A DNA stretch of 64,000 bases from Acanthochlamys bracteata (lineage: Eukaryota; Streptophyta; Magnoliopsida; Pandanales; Velloziaceae): positions 5,165,031 to 5,229,030 of the forward strand of contig CM034142.1 in assembly GCA_019914995.1 (NCBI GenBank), in the 5' to 3' direction. Under the pieces are notes generated by a model that was given only the letters and a program-made list of their open reading frames with translations, did no database searches and had not been told where the DNA came from. This document shows positions 37,420 to 49,080 of the stretch, one piece after another. Position 1 is the stretch's first letter. Every line of letters begins with the position of its first letter. Made by a program: the position numbers and the translations under genes.

Positions 37420-39083
37420 TTTTTTGGTTGATCATCCTTATTCTTGTTTTATTCTTAGACAAGACATATTTAAGAAATATCACTTCACAAAAAATCAAAG
37501 TTGATTTTTATCATATTAATTTTGAGTTAACATAGAATATTGTATATATGAATGGTATATACTTTTTATAAAATGGCGTGAGGGCCGTACTCTTATGATG
37601 GATAGTTTCATACAAGTCCCATTATATAATTAAGCAGAAATTCTTATTTTAGAGAGTGTAGTAACAGATTTAAAACTTTTGGCAGAGTTAGAAAGCGTTA
37701 AGGAATAGAATCACATAGTAGAAGCATTAAGGAATATTAAATTACTTTTTCTTCTACGTTTTTCTCTTTTGTCATTGCTCTTTCCTCTCTACTTCTTCCT
37801 GATCTTCTTTTATTTTATTAATTCTCTTTAATTCTCATAATTTTATACTTATTCATAACAACTAATATTCGAGCAGTTAATCTGTACTCTCGTTATTACT
37901 GACCACTGTGATATGTTTATTATACTAGCAATAATATAGTATAAATAAAATTTTTAGCAATACTACCTTATTGTTAACTTTTATTAACAACAGGATCAGC
38001 AATATAATTACTATCTACAATAACATCATTATTACAATTATTGTTAATAAAACTATCATCAACTTAAGCAATATCCTCAATATTTATCTATTATGATCTT
38101 TACTAGTAATATGAGTAGTACCAATAGCAATATTTTCAACCATGTGTACAAATTTTTTCAGCAAAAATACGAAAGCCAGCAGCAACAACCTTGTGCTGCA
38201 CCTCAACCTTAACGTCTTGATCAGTATGAGCGGTTATTAAACTTGTACTTAACAAAATAAATATAGATATAAAAGAGTGTTTTACAGTATCACAAACTTT
38301 AGAAAATGATTTGTAAGTAGAACCGGCGAGAATAGCATCCTAATTAATTTAAACTCACTCTTTTACATCATCCAAAAATACCTCAACTATAACCCTATGC
38401 TCAACTGCACAGATAACAGCTTATTTTTCAAAATCCATCACGGGCTACTATATAGAAGGAGCGAATTACAAATCCTTGTATTAACATCTTATATGAATCC
38501 AATACTAATCTACCACTGCAACTTGCTAAAATTTGCATTAAGGAGTCATTGGTTAAGGTGGAGAATATCGACTTTATTTAAATTGATTAGTTTAATAGGT
38601 TATTTTCTGCTATTAGCAATGCTACATACTTTTAGTGTACTACATAGAAAAGGAATTTCTTTATTTTGATCATCTTGTCATATTTGCTGCTATTCTCCAA
38701 ATACTTATTTTGATAAAGCATAAGCTTTTTCAACCTTAAGGATAGAGTTGATTTTCAGGGAATGAAGTCTTGCGATACAATATAAGAGTCCAATTGGTTA
38801 GAAATATCTATAAAAGTAAATTTAAGTCAAGCTACCTTGTTAAGTAGGAATTCTTATTTAGAGTATTATTCTAGACTTTGGGATAAGTTAAAATATTGAC
38901 CCTATAAATAAGTGCAATCACATAGTAAAAAGCATCAACAAGTATCATCTTCTCTATTTTTCCTATTTTTCTCTAATTTTCCTCTTCTATCTTCTTATCT
39001 TTCCTCTCTAATTCTTCCTACTTTTCTTAATCATCTTCTCTTTGCTCTCTAATCCTTCCTAATTTTGTAGTTGAATCGCAACA
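37420..39083 (+). mobile_element. Non-autonomous LTR retrotransposon, right copy
   Basis: 37420-38450 repeats 29180-30235 in the same orientation. LTR about 37420-37860 ends ATAACA, followed by primer-like CTAATATTCGAGCAG. A related, more diverged LTR appears to follow at about 38780-39083: AGGAATTCTTATTTAGAG, GCAATCACATAGTA, AAGCATCAA, ending AATCGCAACA. The internal part 37861-38780 is short and has no intact frame. Near 38405-38470 a frame reads DNSLFFKIHHGLLYRR, perhaps from the gypsy RNase H/integrase junction. The third LTR is the least certain part. Confidence 0.55.
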
Positions 39084-40430
39084 CATAAGTTCATACAATA
39101 TAATGAGATTATGTACAAGGAAATCATAATGATCAAATTTTAAGTTTCTTTCGTGTCTTAATGAAATTATAAATTTGACATATTTTAGACTATGTCAAGT
39201 GTTTTCATTCAAATATGAGAGATTTTGGTTTAAAATATCGAAACTCATCAGAGGTAATAATAACTTTACTAGCATTAATATAACAAAGGCTCTATTTGGT
39301 TAAGCTTGAAGTATGTGGTTTTAAACGGTTGTTGTTTGCTGAATGAAGAAGCGGTTTCAAGTTGAACTATGTTCGTGTAAATTTTTAATGTATAGAGCTG
39401 TTTGGAACTTAAAGCTAAAAATATGTTTAGTTAAACTAGTGCCTATAAGTGAATGCAATAATAATAACCAAAACATCCTTAATTGTATAATAAATAAATA
39501 TTATTAAATTTTATAATAATTTTTTATATCTAATGGTGAGACTAGAATATACGTGTATACATATAAATATTTATATACATATATGGACGAGGATAAGAGT
39601 AAAATCATCCTTTGGAGAACCTCACACTTTCCACCATAGTTGTCGATTCGCTTAATCTGACGACTTCGATTGAAAACAAAACCGCCAAAAAACGTTACGT
39701 GAGGCAACAACGTACTTTGGTAGCATCTTAATAGATCCCTATAGCTTCTTTTTTTATCTTCTTTTTCTTTCTCGTGACTATAGTTCCGACCCTTCTCTTT
39801 CTCAAGATCTCCTTCGGCTTACTTCTTCTTGCAATTCCTCATTATATCCTCTGATATTAGTCGGTGTTCTTCTTCTTTCAATTCTTGCAGCCTAAGACAA
39901 CCCATTTCTCGAGTTTCAAGATAGTATGATTAGATCTCTCACATCTTATGCTAAAATGATTGGTCAATCACTTCGGGATGAGCATTTTTCACATACAAGC
40001 ATATATCTATTTTCGTACCTAACCAAAATGAGATTATTAAGGAGCATGAGTTGTTAATTTCACTAGGTCAAGGGTTAATTTGGTATAATCTAAGGCAAGT
40101 TACTGGTCCATATTCAAGTGACTATGGAAAATTGAATAGAAATTTGAGTTCGTCTTCTCCAACTCTTGCACACATATTACTAGTGTTTCAATAGATAAAA
40201 AGTCAAATTCAGTTTTCGAGAGAAGAACACACCACGAGTATGTATCTACAAATTTAAACGAACAAATGGACAAGCTACATTGATTTCAATTCCAGATTGA
40301 AAGAAAAAATGGTAAAGCTACAACATATTTTCTCACCACATATTCTCATTAATGAACTTGTACATAGATATTAGTAGTCAAACATTCGCATTACACAAAA
40401 CATCATCCACACTCGCATTACAAATGTCAT
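39084..40430. other. Non-coding, no gene recognised
   Basis: AT-rich. 39290-39480 has hAT-like words (TATTTGGTTAAG) without defined ends; 39740-39900 is pyrimidine-rich. The 3' part of the CACTA transposase to the right would be expected here but is not recognisable. Confidence 0.4.
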
Positions 40431-40439
40431 TGACCTTAC

Positions 40440-41121
40440 AAATATTCAGAAGAAAAGTTGTACTTGCATGCATGGATCGGTTCCTATCCTAATCCAAAAC
40501 CACGCAATAGTTTTTTAGTTTCACAATATGATGACGCGATTGAGTGGGCTTTAGGCATCATATCACAAAATATTTTGAGGATATCATCAATCATCTTATT
40601 CGTTGCTTGGTTACGCACTTTCGTGTTAAACAACCTCACGATGAATGATAGAAATGAAGGCCTATTACTACCCCTAAACAGCGATTTTTGAACATCTCTA
40701 AACAAGGTATTGAACCTATCAAGATGTTCATCATTATCAGCTGTTATGAGTGTATGTTCTCCGATCCTGACATCAACAAACAAACTGCTATTAATATCCT
40801 TCAGCATTTCAAATAGTTCATCATCATCATCACTGTCGATATCTGCAATACGAGTTTCTTTTAATCCTCTACTAATTCATTGCTAGTCTCTGAAAACTTC
40901 TTTCCGTGATCCAGCCATGTGGTATAGTCACCATAATACCCTTTGTTATTAGGTGCATTTCAACCACTTCTCAAATTTGTCAATATACATTTAAACGAAT
41001 CTACACGGCATATTCTTTCCATATTTTGTACATGCTCACGAGCAGACTTTATAAATTGTTGAACTCCACCAATATAGTATTTGCTCACTCTATTTTTAAT
41101 TTTCATCCAACCATTATCCAT
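40440..41121 (-). pseudogene. TNP2-type CACTA transposase, N-terminal relic
   Basis: From ATG at 41121 the frame begins MDNGWMKIKNRVSKYYIGGV then QQFIKSARE, the transposase-associated zinc domain (family form MDKSWM..R.S.EY..GV..FI..A). A later block reads YYGDYTTWLDHGK where the family has GYT.W..HGE. From 40807 to 40484 a second open piece reads LFRGSNRPSFLSFIVRLFNT and SIASSYCETKKLLRGFGLG, matching the LYPGC..FS.LSF...LYH and P.SYYEAKK.....LGLGYEKIH block. A stop replaces the Tyr after GLG. At least three stops interrupt it. The cysteines of the IRCPC..C motif are not preserved. It would have cut and rejoined CACTA ends in the nucleus. Confidence 0.8.
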
Positions 41122-41479
41122 TCATACAACAAGATATATACATAAAACTACTTAATTAGTTGATTTAGTCATTTCAAAATTAATTTTATTCGTAATACAT
41201 TAACATATATACAACAAAATAAATATTAACTCCTATTAACAAAATTAATTTTTTACAAATAAATTTCGTACAAGATTACTCAGAATTTATTTTGCTAGTT
41301 CCAGAAAAAACGACCTTACAGGACCAGATGAAAACTATGATTTATGGGTCTTCGATGAATTCCATGAACTTAAACATTAATATTAGTTATAATATTTGAA
41401 ATTTATTTATAATTAATTATCATAACTTTAAAAACTAATTTTAGTTAAATATATAATTTTAAAATCATATATAATAAAA

Positions 41480-41760
41480 TTACCTAAAATCGGCGGCAGT
41501 GGCGTTGGAGCACAGCAAGAGGCGGCAGCGAGCAGCAGACGGCGGTTGGAGGCGGCAGCAGTAGGTGGGAGCGAGCGGCAGTGTGCAACAACACAGTGAG
41601 ATGGGCTCAATTCGGCGTGCGGCGGCGGCAGCGGAGCCAAATGCAATCGGAACCGATAGGAGCGGTAGCAAATTCGGCGATATCCGGCAGATCAGACCGA
41701 CGTGGGTCGGGAGTGGGAGTGCGGCTGCGAAAATCGTTAGGTAGAGAGGGGTAAGGAAAA
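41480..41760. other. GC-rich block in the CACTA leader
   Basis: A run of GGCGGCAGC-like units stands out sharply from the surrounding AT-rich DNA. Both strands hold short open frames rich in Ala/Pro/Leu, which I take as composition, not genes. Its place, between terminus and transposase start, suits a leader or promoter. Confidence 0.5.
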
Positions 41761-42899
41761 CTGAAATTTTTTTTCAGAAGTGGGGAGCTAGCAGGCAGAC
41801 CAAACTAATAAAAACTTTGTTAGCTTGGTATTAGGGACTAAACTTGAAGTTGGTCACCAATACTTTAAAAAAATAAAAAATTTAAATTAGTTAACATTTA
41901 AACCGTCACATATTCTATATATATGATAATATTACTATTTAAATAAAATTTTACCATATTTGAATGTTATTTTAGCGTTATAATTTAATCTTACAATTTG
42001 TTAAATCATATACGTCTATTAATAATTTATTATTATAAAATACAAAATATCATCCAACTAAAATTAAAATTTGGCTAATATGATATATAAAAACTTAAAT
42101 CAAATCCAAAAGCATAGATTATATTAAATAAATATTTACTAATTCTATTAATTTTATTATTTTATAAGTTAATAGGGACTAACATGAAATCGATTGCCAC
42201 CTAATTAGTGACCGTCTCTACTGTCATAACATCGGAGATCAACTTAAACTATAGTCCCTATTACTCAAAAAATTAAAAGTTTTAAATTAATTAAAAAAAG
42301 TTGTTTAACAAATATAAATCACTAGAAATGATTTATATTTTTCATATATTTTGTTCACAAAATTTTAAATTATTGAATTGATACTTTTTACTCCATCACA
42401 ATCAATAATTTATGTACGTATATGATTTAATAATTTATACGGTTAAAATCAGAGTATTAACTTTTGTCCAAATAAAATAAACTTTTTTGTGAACAATAGT
42501 ATTTAATATATCCAATAGTTTAGATAATATATCTGAAATATAAAATTAGATTGTTTGCTTAATAATATAATGGAAGAGTATAATTATTATTTTCATAAAC
42601 TAACTTGTCTTATCGTTGGTTGTTCATTTACTCAATGCACATAATTGTAAGAATAAAATGAAGATCTATACCATTGAATACATTATACACTATAATATTT
42701 TTGTTCATACAAAGTTATCAAGTTTGGATATAACCTATTGCTCCGTTTTATGCTAAAAGTATTAAATCATATACGTTTATCAATTTTTTATCATCCAAAT
42801 GATCTAAACTCTTGTCATTATGATGTACGAAAAATATAAATCACTTTCAACAGTTAAATAAATAATAATAAATTAATTTTAATTTATTATTTTTTGTGT

Positions 42900-43365
42900 C
42901 AACAGCGACTATCAAAGGTCTGAGAGTCGCTATTACAAATCAATAGCGACGGCAACATTAGACGGTCACTGTTGTCCTATAGAATTCGGCACTAGCTAAA
43001 AAAATAGTCGATGTTGCTATAAGTAATTGCATCTGATCAAAATCAATCGCTATTGCTTTAGAAACAATAGCGACTAGGTGCCTCTCCTGCTCGCTGTTTG
43101 CTGTATAACAGCGACCAGTTTAGTAGCGGTCACTAGTATGGCTTAGTAGCGACCAATGAAAAGTGGTCGTGAATACTCTAATAGTTAATGCTAGAATTAG
43201 AAGCGACCGAGGACTCATAACAATCGCTGATGTAAATATTTGCGACCACCTGTAGTGTCAGTCACTATTATGTTTATATGAGCGACTCTTATTATGTTGG
43301 TCGCTATTTAAGTTCATTAGCGACCGTTGTTCTTCAGTCGCTAATTAGTTGATCATTAATGACCT
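42900..43365. repeat. CACTA subterminal repeat array
   Basis: More than fifteen AGCGACC, AGCGACT or GGTCGCT words in both orientations within 465 bp. They end beside the CACTACAAGAAAA terminus at 43379. Confidence 0.8.
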
Positions 43366-43379
43366 ATTTTCTTGTAGTG

Positions 43380-45940
43380 TTGATTGCGACATCCTATCCC
43401 AAAATGTGACTAACCGAATGCTAACTTCTTATAAAGCCCATAGTTAGATTTTATAGTACGTTAATGATTTTCCTTCTTATTGTGGTCTTTTTTCTCCTTA
43501 AAGTATTCACTAAATGTAGGACGAATATTAGACCAACCCTTTATATTGAAATATTATCTCGGCTTATTACCCTTCCTTATTTCTTGTGCAAAGTTCAACA
43601 AACTTTCTAGTGTAACTCTTTGACCAATGCACAACCTTTTTGTTATAACGCTCCTCTTTGACGAAAGCATCTAATAATAGTGTAATTAGATTCAATCATA
43701 AGCTCTTATTTTTCCGATTTATCATCATTGACCTACATGACAACAATCTAGAGGCATAACAAAAGTGCAGTATCAATCCGGTAGCTTTTTGATGTATCAT
43801 CACTAACTACACGCCAAAGCTATAGGGCAAGGGTCGATTCACATCCATACCAACAAACACTCAGATCGTCACAGTAAATCCAAAATGCACTACCAAACAC
43901 TTAAATCACTAATACAAAACCATTCAATAAAGAACTATAAGATAAGCATAGTGTTACTCTGGCATCTCTCAAATTTATTATCACTAAGCTATACACTAAG
44001 GGTCTAGGGTAAGAGGTCTATTCACATCCTACTAACATATTTATCATATAAGATATAACCATGCAATCTATAACCATGACCATATCAATCAAAGCTGCAA
44101 GCATATCAATCAGAATCTCAGAGTAAACAACCAGATACATGAATGACAAACAAAACATAAAAAGTTTGGTAAGAGCATAGCCACCTGGTAGTTCTTATTG
44201 TTATGCTTCCTTAAGGGCTATGTTCAACTTTTGAGAGATCAACGTGTACACCGATCCAATAGACTTCCTTACCATGTTATTGGTTATCCCAAAACAGACA
44301 AATAATAAATTAGTCAACAATCGCTTCAAATAAACATACTTCAACACTACAAGCTGGCTTATTGCACAAGAAATGCCATCAATTCCAACATTTAGAGATG
44401 CTAAAAAGTGAAGCAATACGATAAAAGCAAGTACATGCTACAAACAGCAGCAGTAAGGCATACAAGATCGACATGCATCTACTAGCATATGTCATAATCA
44501 GAATGCTTCTATACTTGAGATCGATCTCTCATTGATGCGATAAACCAACAAAAAAATATTTATCATACAAAAATGAAATCAAAGGTACAAATTTTCCATT
44601 TTCTCACTTACAAGGCAACCATCATGATTACGACACTAGTTTCTAAAAATATGATCTCCATCTCTTAAAACTACTATCAATATCTATTCAAAGACTAAAA
44701 AAGGGGACCATAATAATAATAATAATAATATTGCTTCCACTTGAAATTTGGACTTCAAAATTACTGAAATTTCGTAACAAGAAAGAACCCATCTTACTGT
44801 CATTCATTCTTTAGAACTTAGCTTCTCATGATGTTTCTAATATACAATTTTTCACTATACCGATCCTAAAGATATGCCTTTACTATTCAACTACTTTCAA
44901 TATCCATTCCAATCACTAAAGGAAGAAACAAAATGATAAAAACAAACCCAAAAAACAAAACGACCCAAACAAGGACTACGTTATCCACTTTTCCCACTTC
45001 TTTGCATAAGAAGGTGCTCTAGAAAAATCTCTAAAACTACCTTCAAACAAAACAAATTAATGAACTCAGTAAATAATCCAACAACAAAAACAAAAATATA
45101 AAATCAGCATGTAACAAATAATATCAATATTGCTATTTATCTATAAACAACAATCGAATACCGCACTACTAAAATAATCAAAAGCAAATATGTCGACATT
45201 GCAGTTTCAAACAGTAGTAAAATATGTAAAAGTGCTGAAAACATTCGTGCCACAAATTTCTAAAATCTTAGCAATGCTAACGAGAAAGAACAAAACAACA
45301 AATATATAATAAATAAAATAAATAAAAGTCACCAAAAAAGGAAAATAACCTTCCTGACATTTTGAGTTTGAAAGATTGCTTTAACACAAACTTTACTGCT
45401 TAAAAAAAACTAAACAAGAGAAAAAAAGTAAACAGAAAAATTCCAAAAAAAGAGAAAAAAAACATGTTAGTGCTTGAAACTATGAGGTTTTTCATAATTA
45501 GAAAGAAACACAAATCAAGAGATCAAATCTAGAGAAAAGAAATAATTAGTGCAATAGCTCTGTAGACTTAGCATGAGAGAGAGTGAGCACTGACTCGATT
45601 CACTGCCAATTGGACATACCGTTGTGGAAACATCAGAGGACCCCTAGCTGAAAAGGACTAGTACATCGCCACGATTTAGATCTAGAAAATGAGTATCTAT
45701 GCGTTCGGGCTAAGTAACAACTTATATATAGCAGCATTTACATAAATATTGGACAAGAGCAAAATAGTCATTTAAATTAAATCAAGTAGCAGTTTTGTTA
45801 AGTGGGTGAAAAATCAGCATCCCGAGAATGAAATGTGAGATGCTAAACACATTTCTTATTGTGTAGTGCGTTTTGGAAATGAAACGCACCCAAAAGACAC
45901 TACCAAACAACGCTTAGCTTTAATGGGTTGTAACTACAAA
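43380..45940. other. Mostly non-coding, product unrecognised
   Basis: Moderately AT-rich with purine-rich tracts (45270-45480) and an (AAT)n run at 44711-44731. On the minus strand a TATA-like TATATATAAG near 45720 precedes a leader-like stretch and a 71-codon frame at 44201-44416 (starts MLHFLASLNVGIDG). I do not recognise that product and cannot join it to other exons. It may be part of an unknown element. Confidence 0.35.
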
Positions 45941-47905
45941 AAAGGTGAAATGCTCTAAACATAAACGACACAATCGTCTCAAAAAAAGTGACATGTAGAA
46001 AGAAGCGGAATTGTGTTTGGATGTAGAATGAGTGAACTAAATGCATTTTTAGAATCTCAAAATTTTTATATAAAAAGGGTTAGCTTTATAGCAATTTAAG
46101 GACTCAAAACTCAAAGGAAAAAAAAAAGTAAAATGATTCAAAACCTATACATGCATGATTGTCTCGGTGAGGATGACGTGTAATAAGAAACGGCATTGCA
46201 TTTGGATTTTGGATTAGTGAAGTAGAAGCGTTTTTATATTCTCTAAATTTTACATAAAAAACTTAGCATCATAACGCCTTAATGCAACAAATGTAAAGCG
46301 GTAAATGATCCAAACCTATGCGTACAAGTGACATGCAGGAAAAAATGGCTTACAGTATAGAATGAGTAAAAGCATTTCTAAATGCATAAAATTTTATATA
46401 CAAAATTTAGCTTTTTTACAAATCAATGGGGGCAAATTTTAAAAAAATCAGTGAAATGATATAAAATCTGTGCGTACACAACCGTTTCGGCGAGAGTGAC
46501 GTATAGGAAGAAACGACATTGCATTGAGATCGAGAATGATTGAATTAGAAGCAGTTTTAGATTCTTAAATTTTATATAAAATATTTAGCTTTATAACAAT
46601 TTAAGGAGTCAAAACTCACAAAACAGATGAAATGCCTTGAAATCTATACGTACACGACTGTCTATGAAGAAAACGCATTGCGGTTAGACATTCGATGAGT
46701 GAATTAGAAACATTTTTACATTATTAAAGTTTTTATATAAGAAAGATTAGCTTTATAGTAATTGTAGGGCTCAAAAGTCAAGAGAAACGGTGAAATGACT
46801 TAAAATCTATATTTACATGATTGTCTCGGCGAGAGTGACGTTAAGAAGAACTGGCATTCCATTTGGATGTACGACGAGTGAACTAGAAGCATTTTTAGAT
46901 TATTAAAACTTCTATATAAAAAGATTTATCTTTATAGAAACTTAAGGGCTCAAAATCCAAAAAATGGTTGATGACTTGAAAGCTATACCGACACGATTGT
47001 CTCGGCAGGAGTGACGTATAGGAAAAAAAGGATTGCTTTTGGATATAGGAGGAGTGAATTAGAAGATTTTTTTATTTTTAAAAGTTTCTAGAAAGACTTA
47101 ACTTTATTACACTTTAAGGGGTCAAAATTCATAAAAAATAGTGAAATAATTTGAAACCTATACATACACAACCATTTCGGCAAAGTGATGTGCAGAAAAA
47201 AAGGGTATCGCGTTTTGATCCAAGATTAGTGAATTAGGAGCATTTTTAGATTCTTAAAATTTATATAGAACTAAGTCCATAATAATTAAGGGTTCAAAAC
47301 TCAAAAAATGGTGAAATGACTCGAAACATATACGTACATGACTGTCTCTACAAGAGTGACATGTTTAGAGAAACGCATTGCATTTGAATATAGGATGACT
47401 GAATTAGAAGCATTTTTAGATTTTTTAAATTTTTATGTAAAAGGGATTACCTTTAAAGCAACTTAAGAGCTCAAAACTATGCGTATAAGACTGTCTCGGT
47501 GAGAATGACGTGTAAGAAGAAGCATCATTGCGTTTGGACATAGGAAGTGAATTAGAAGTAATTTTAGATCCTTAAAGTTTTCATATAAAAGGCTTAACTT
47601 TATTGCAACTTAAGGGTTTAAAACTCGAGAATACAGTGGAATAACTCGAAACCTATACATGCATGATTGTCTCGGCCAGAATGACGTGTAGGAAAAAACC
47701 ACATTGCATTTGGATTTAGGATGAGTGAAATAAAAGTATTTTTAAAATTTTAAAGTTTTATATAAAAGACTTAACTTTATAACACCTTAAGAGATCAAAA
47801 TTCAAAAAAATTGTAAAATAATTCGGAATCTACACGACACGATCTTCTTGGTGAGAGTAATGTGTACAAAGAAACAAAAATACGTTTAAAGATAGTACGA
47901 GTAAA
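45940..47905. repeat. Tandem array of a unit of about 172 bp, about 11-12 copies
   Basis: Degenerate units follow each other with spacing of about 145-180 bp. The landmark TTAGCTTTAT(A/T) recurs near 46082, 46261, 46406, 46585, 46747, 46927, 47098, 47270, 47444, 47592 and 47768. Each unit also carries GACTGTCTCGGCGAGAGTGA then CGT, GCATTGCATTTGGAT, GAGTGAATTAGAAGCA, and TTAAGG.CTCAAAACTC. Units differ by many substitutions and indels, so the array is old. No frame runs through it. The TGACGT core recurs in most units. Unit length is satellite-like but the array is short. Confidence 0.9.
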
Positions 47906-48290
47906 CTAGATGCGATAATGCATTTTTTAACTTCTTTAATATATGATTATGAAGGTTGCTATATATTGTGATTTATTAGTAAACCTTTTCTTCTCTTTTA
48001 ATTTAGATACATAAACGATGTTGGTGATTGCATAAAATGGACGTTGATTACTATGTCTTGTATGAAGTCGGCATTGACGATCATTTCTGATAATTGTATT
48101 ATCAAAATGACTATATTTTTGTATTTAAATATTATTGATATTTAATCAATGTAAATTATTTGTAATTTGCTTATAATAGTGAATATTTATAATTATTTGG
48201 TTGTTCAATATGTCTATTATGTACATTTACATATAAAATATTTATTATGTATTATTTTATATTTAAATATTAAAAATAAAACTTTTTGAT
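47906..48290. other. Non-coding, AT-rich
   Basis: Between the tandem array and the subterminal-type repeats. Nothing recognised. Confidence 0.6.
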
Positions 48291-48295
48291 TTTAG

Positions 48296-48715
48296 CGACC
48301 AACACTAGTGGGCTGCTATTGCAATAGTGACCACACTATGTCCATTGTTATTGCAATAGCAACCCACTTTGTGTTTGTTGCTATTGTATTAGCAGCTAAC
48401 ACACCTTGATCGTAATTGCCACCCACACCGTATTGGTCGCTACTTCTTTAGCGACCCATACTGTGTTGGTCGCTCTTGTATTATCAACTAACGCACCTTG
48501 GTCACTATAAGTTGGTAATTTGTGCCCACCCTGTATTACCTTTTTAGCGACATATAGTTTATTGGTCACTAAAGCAATAGTGATCAACACTTGGTTAGTC
48601 GCTATTATGTTGTACAATAGTGACTGCCCATCGTTGGTCGCTATATGCTGTAACAACGACTTTTGTGCTTGTTAGTCGTCATTAACCGTATAGCAAGCAG
48701 TTTGACTTGGTGGCC
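48296..48715. repeat. Orphan CACTA-type subterminal repeats
   Basis: Repeated TTGGTCGCTA / TAGCGACC / CTATTGCAATAGTGACC units, the same motif family as 42900-43365. Neither side has a CACTACAAGAAA terminus, so this is a subterminal array without its end. It may belong to a CACTA element broken by rearrangement. Confidence 0.7.
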
Positions 48716-48926
48716 ACTATTCGGATTAGTTATGACCAGTTTGCTTTCTTGGTCGATACATGTGTTTATTTGATAGCTTTATATGATAAATACTCTTGTT
48801 ATTTCTAATACCGCTACTAGCGTGTTTCCAAGTTCTACTCTTCAAAGTCAAAGTTGTTTTAGAGAATTGGATTTGCATCTTAAGACTAAATGGGCATAAA
48901 AAGAAAAGTATAAGAAAAAAGTATGC

Positions 48927-49080
48927 AGTTTGGTGGATACACGTGAGCAATTAAAAGACTACTCTTTAACACTTTCATTGAACACTCTCCACAAAAGTTT
49001 GGCGGATACAAGTTATTATGTAATATTACGAAGTTATATTATTAATCTATATGAGACTACTCTTTAAGACTTCCCATTAT
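48927..49080. repeat. Local two-copy direct repeat
   Basis: Copy 1 from 48927 (AGTTTGGTGGATACACGTGA ... AGACTACTCTTTAACACTT) and copy 2 from 48997 (AGTTTGGCGGATACAAG ... AGACTACTCTTTAAGACTT). A third partial copy at about 49674-49702 reads GAAGTTTGGTGGATACATGT then GACCAATTA. Confidence 0.75.

Larger units (their letters stand above)
40431..43379 (-). mobile_element. CACTA (En/Spm-type) element with TNP2-like transposase, left end missing
   Basis: The right terminus is ...TTTTCTTGTAGTG at 43379, that is CACTACAAGAAAATAGG on the minus strand, the classical plant CACTA end. Subterminal AGCGACC/GGTCGCT motifs fill 42900-43360. Reading leftward on the minus strand come an AT-rich leader, a GC-rich block (41490-41740), then the transposase start at 41121. 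The 3' half of the transposase and the other terminus were not found, so the element is truncated or rearranged. Confidence 0.75.

Noticed and set aside
41428-41671. Two overlapping Ala/Pro-rich minus-strand frames
   Set aside because: Both arise from the GGCGGCAGC-type composition, and two frames open in the same place suggests no coding.
42900-43365. Regularly spaced short repeats that could recall a CRISPR array
   Set aside because: Units occur in both orientations with irregular spacing, next to a CACTA terminus in a plant genome; they are transposon subterminal repeats.
48396-48656. 86-codon minus-strand frame
   Set aside because: It reads through the subterminal repeat units (recurring ATN motifs) and is not a protein gene.
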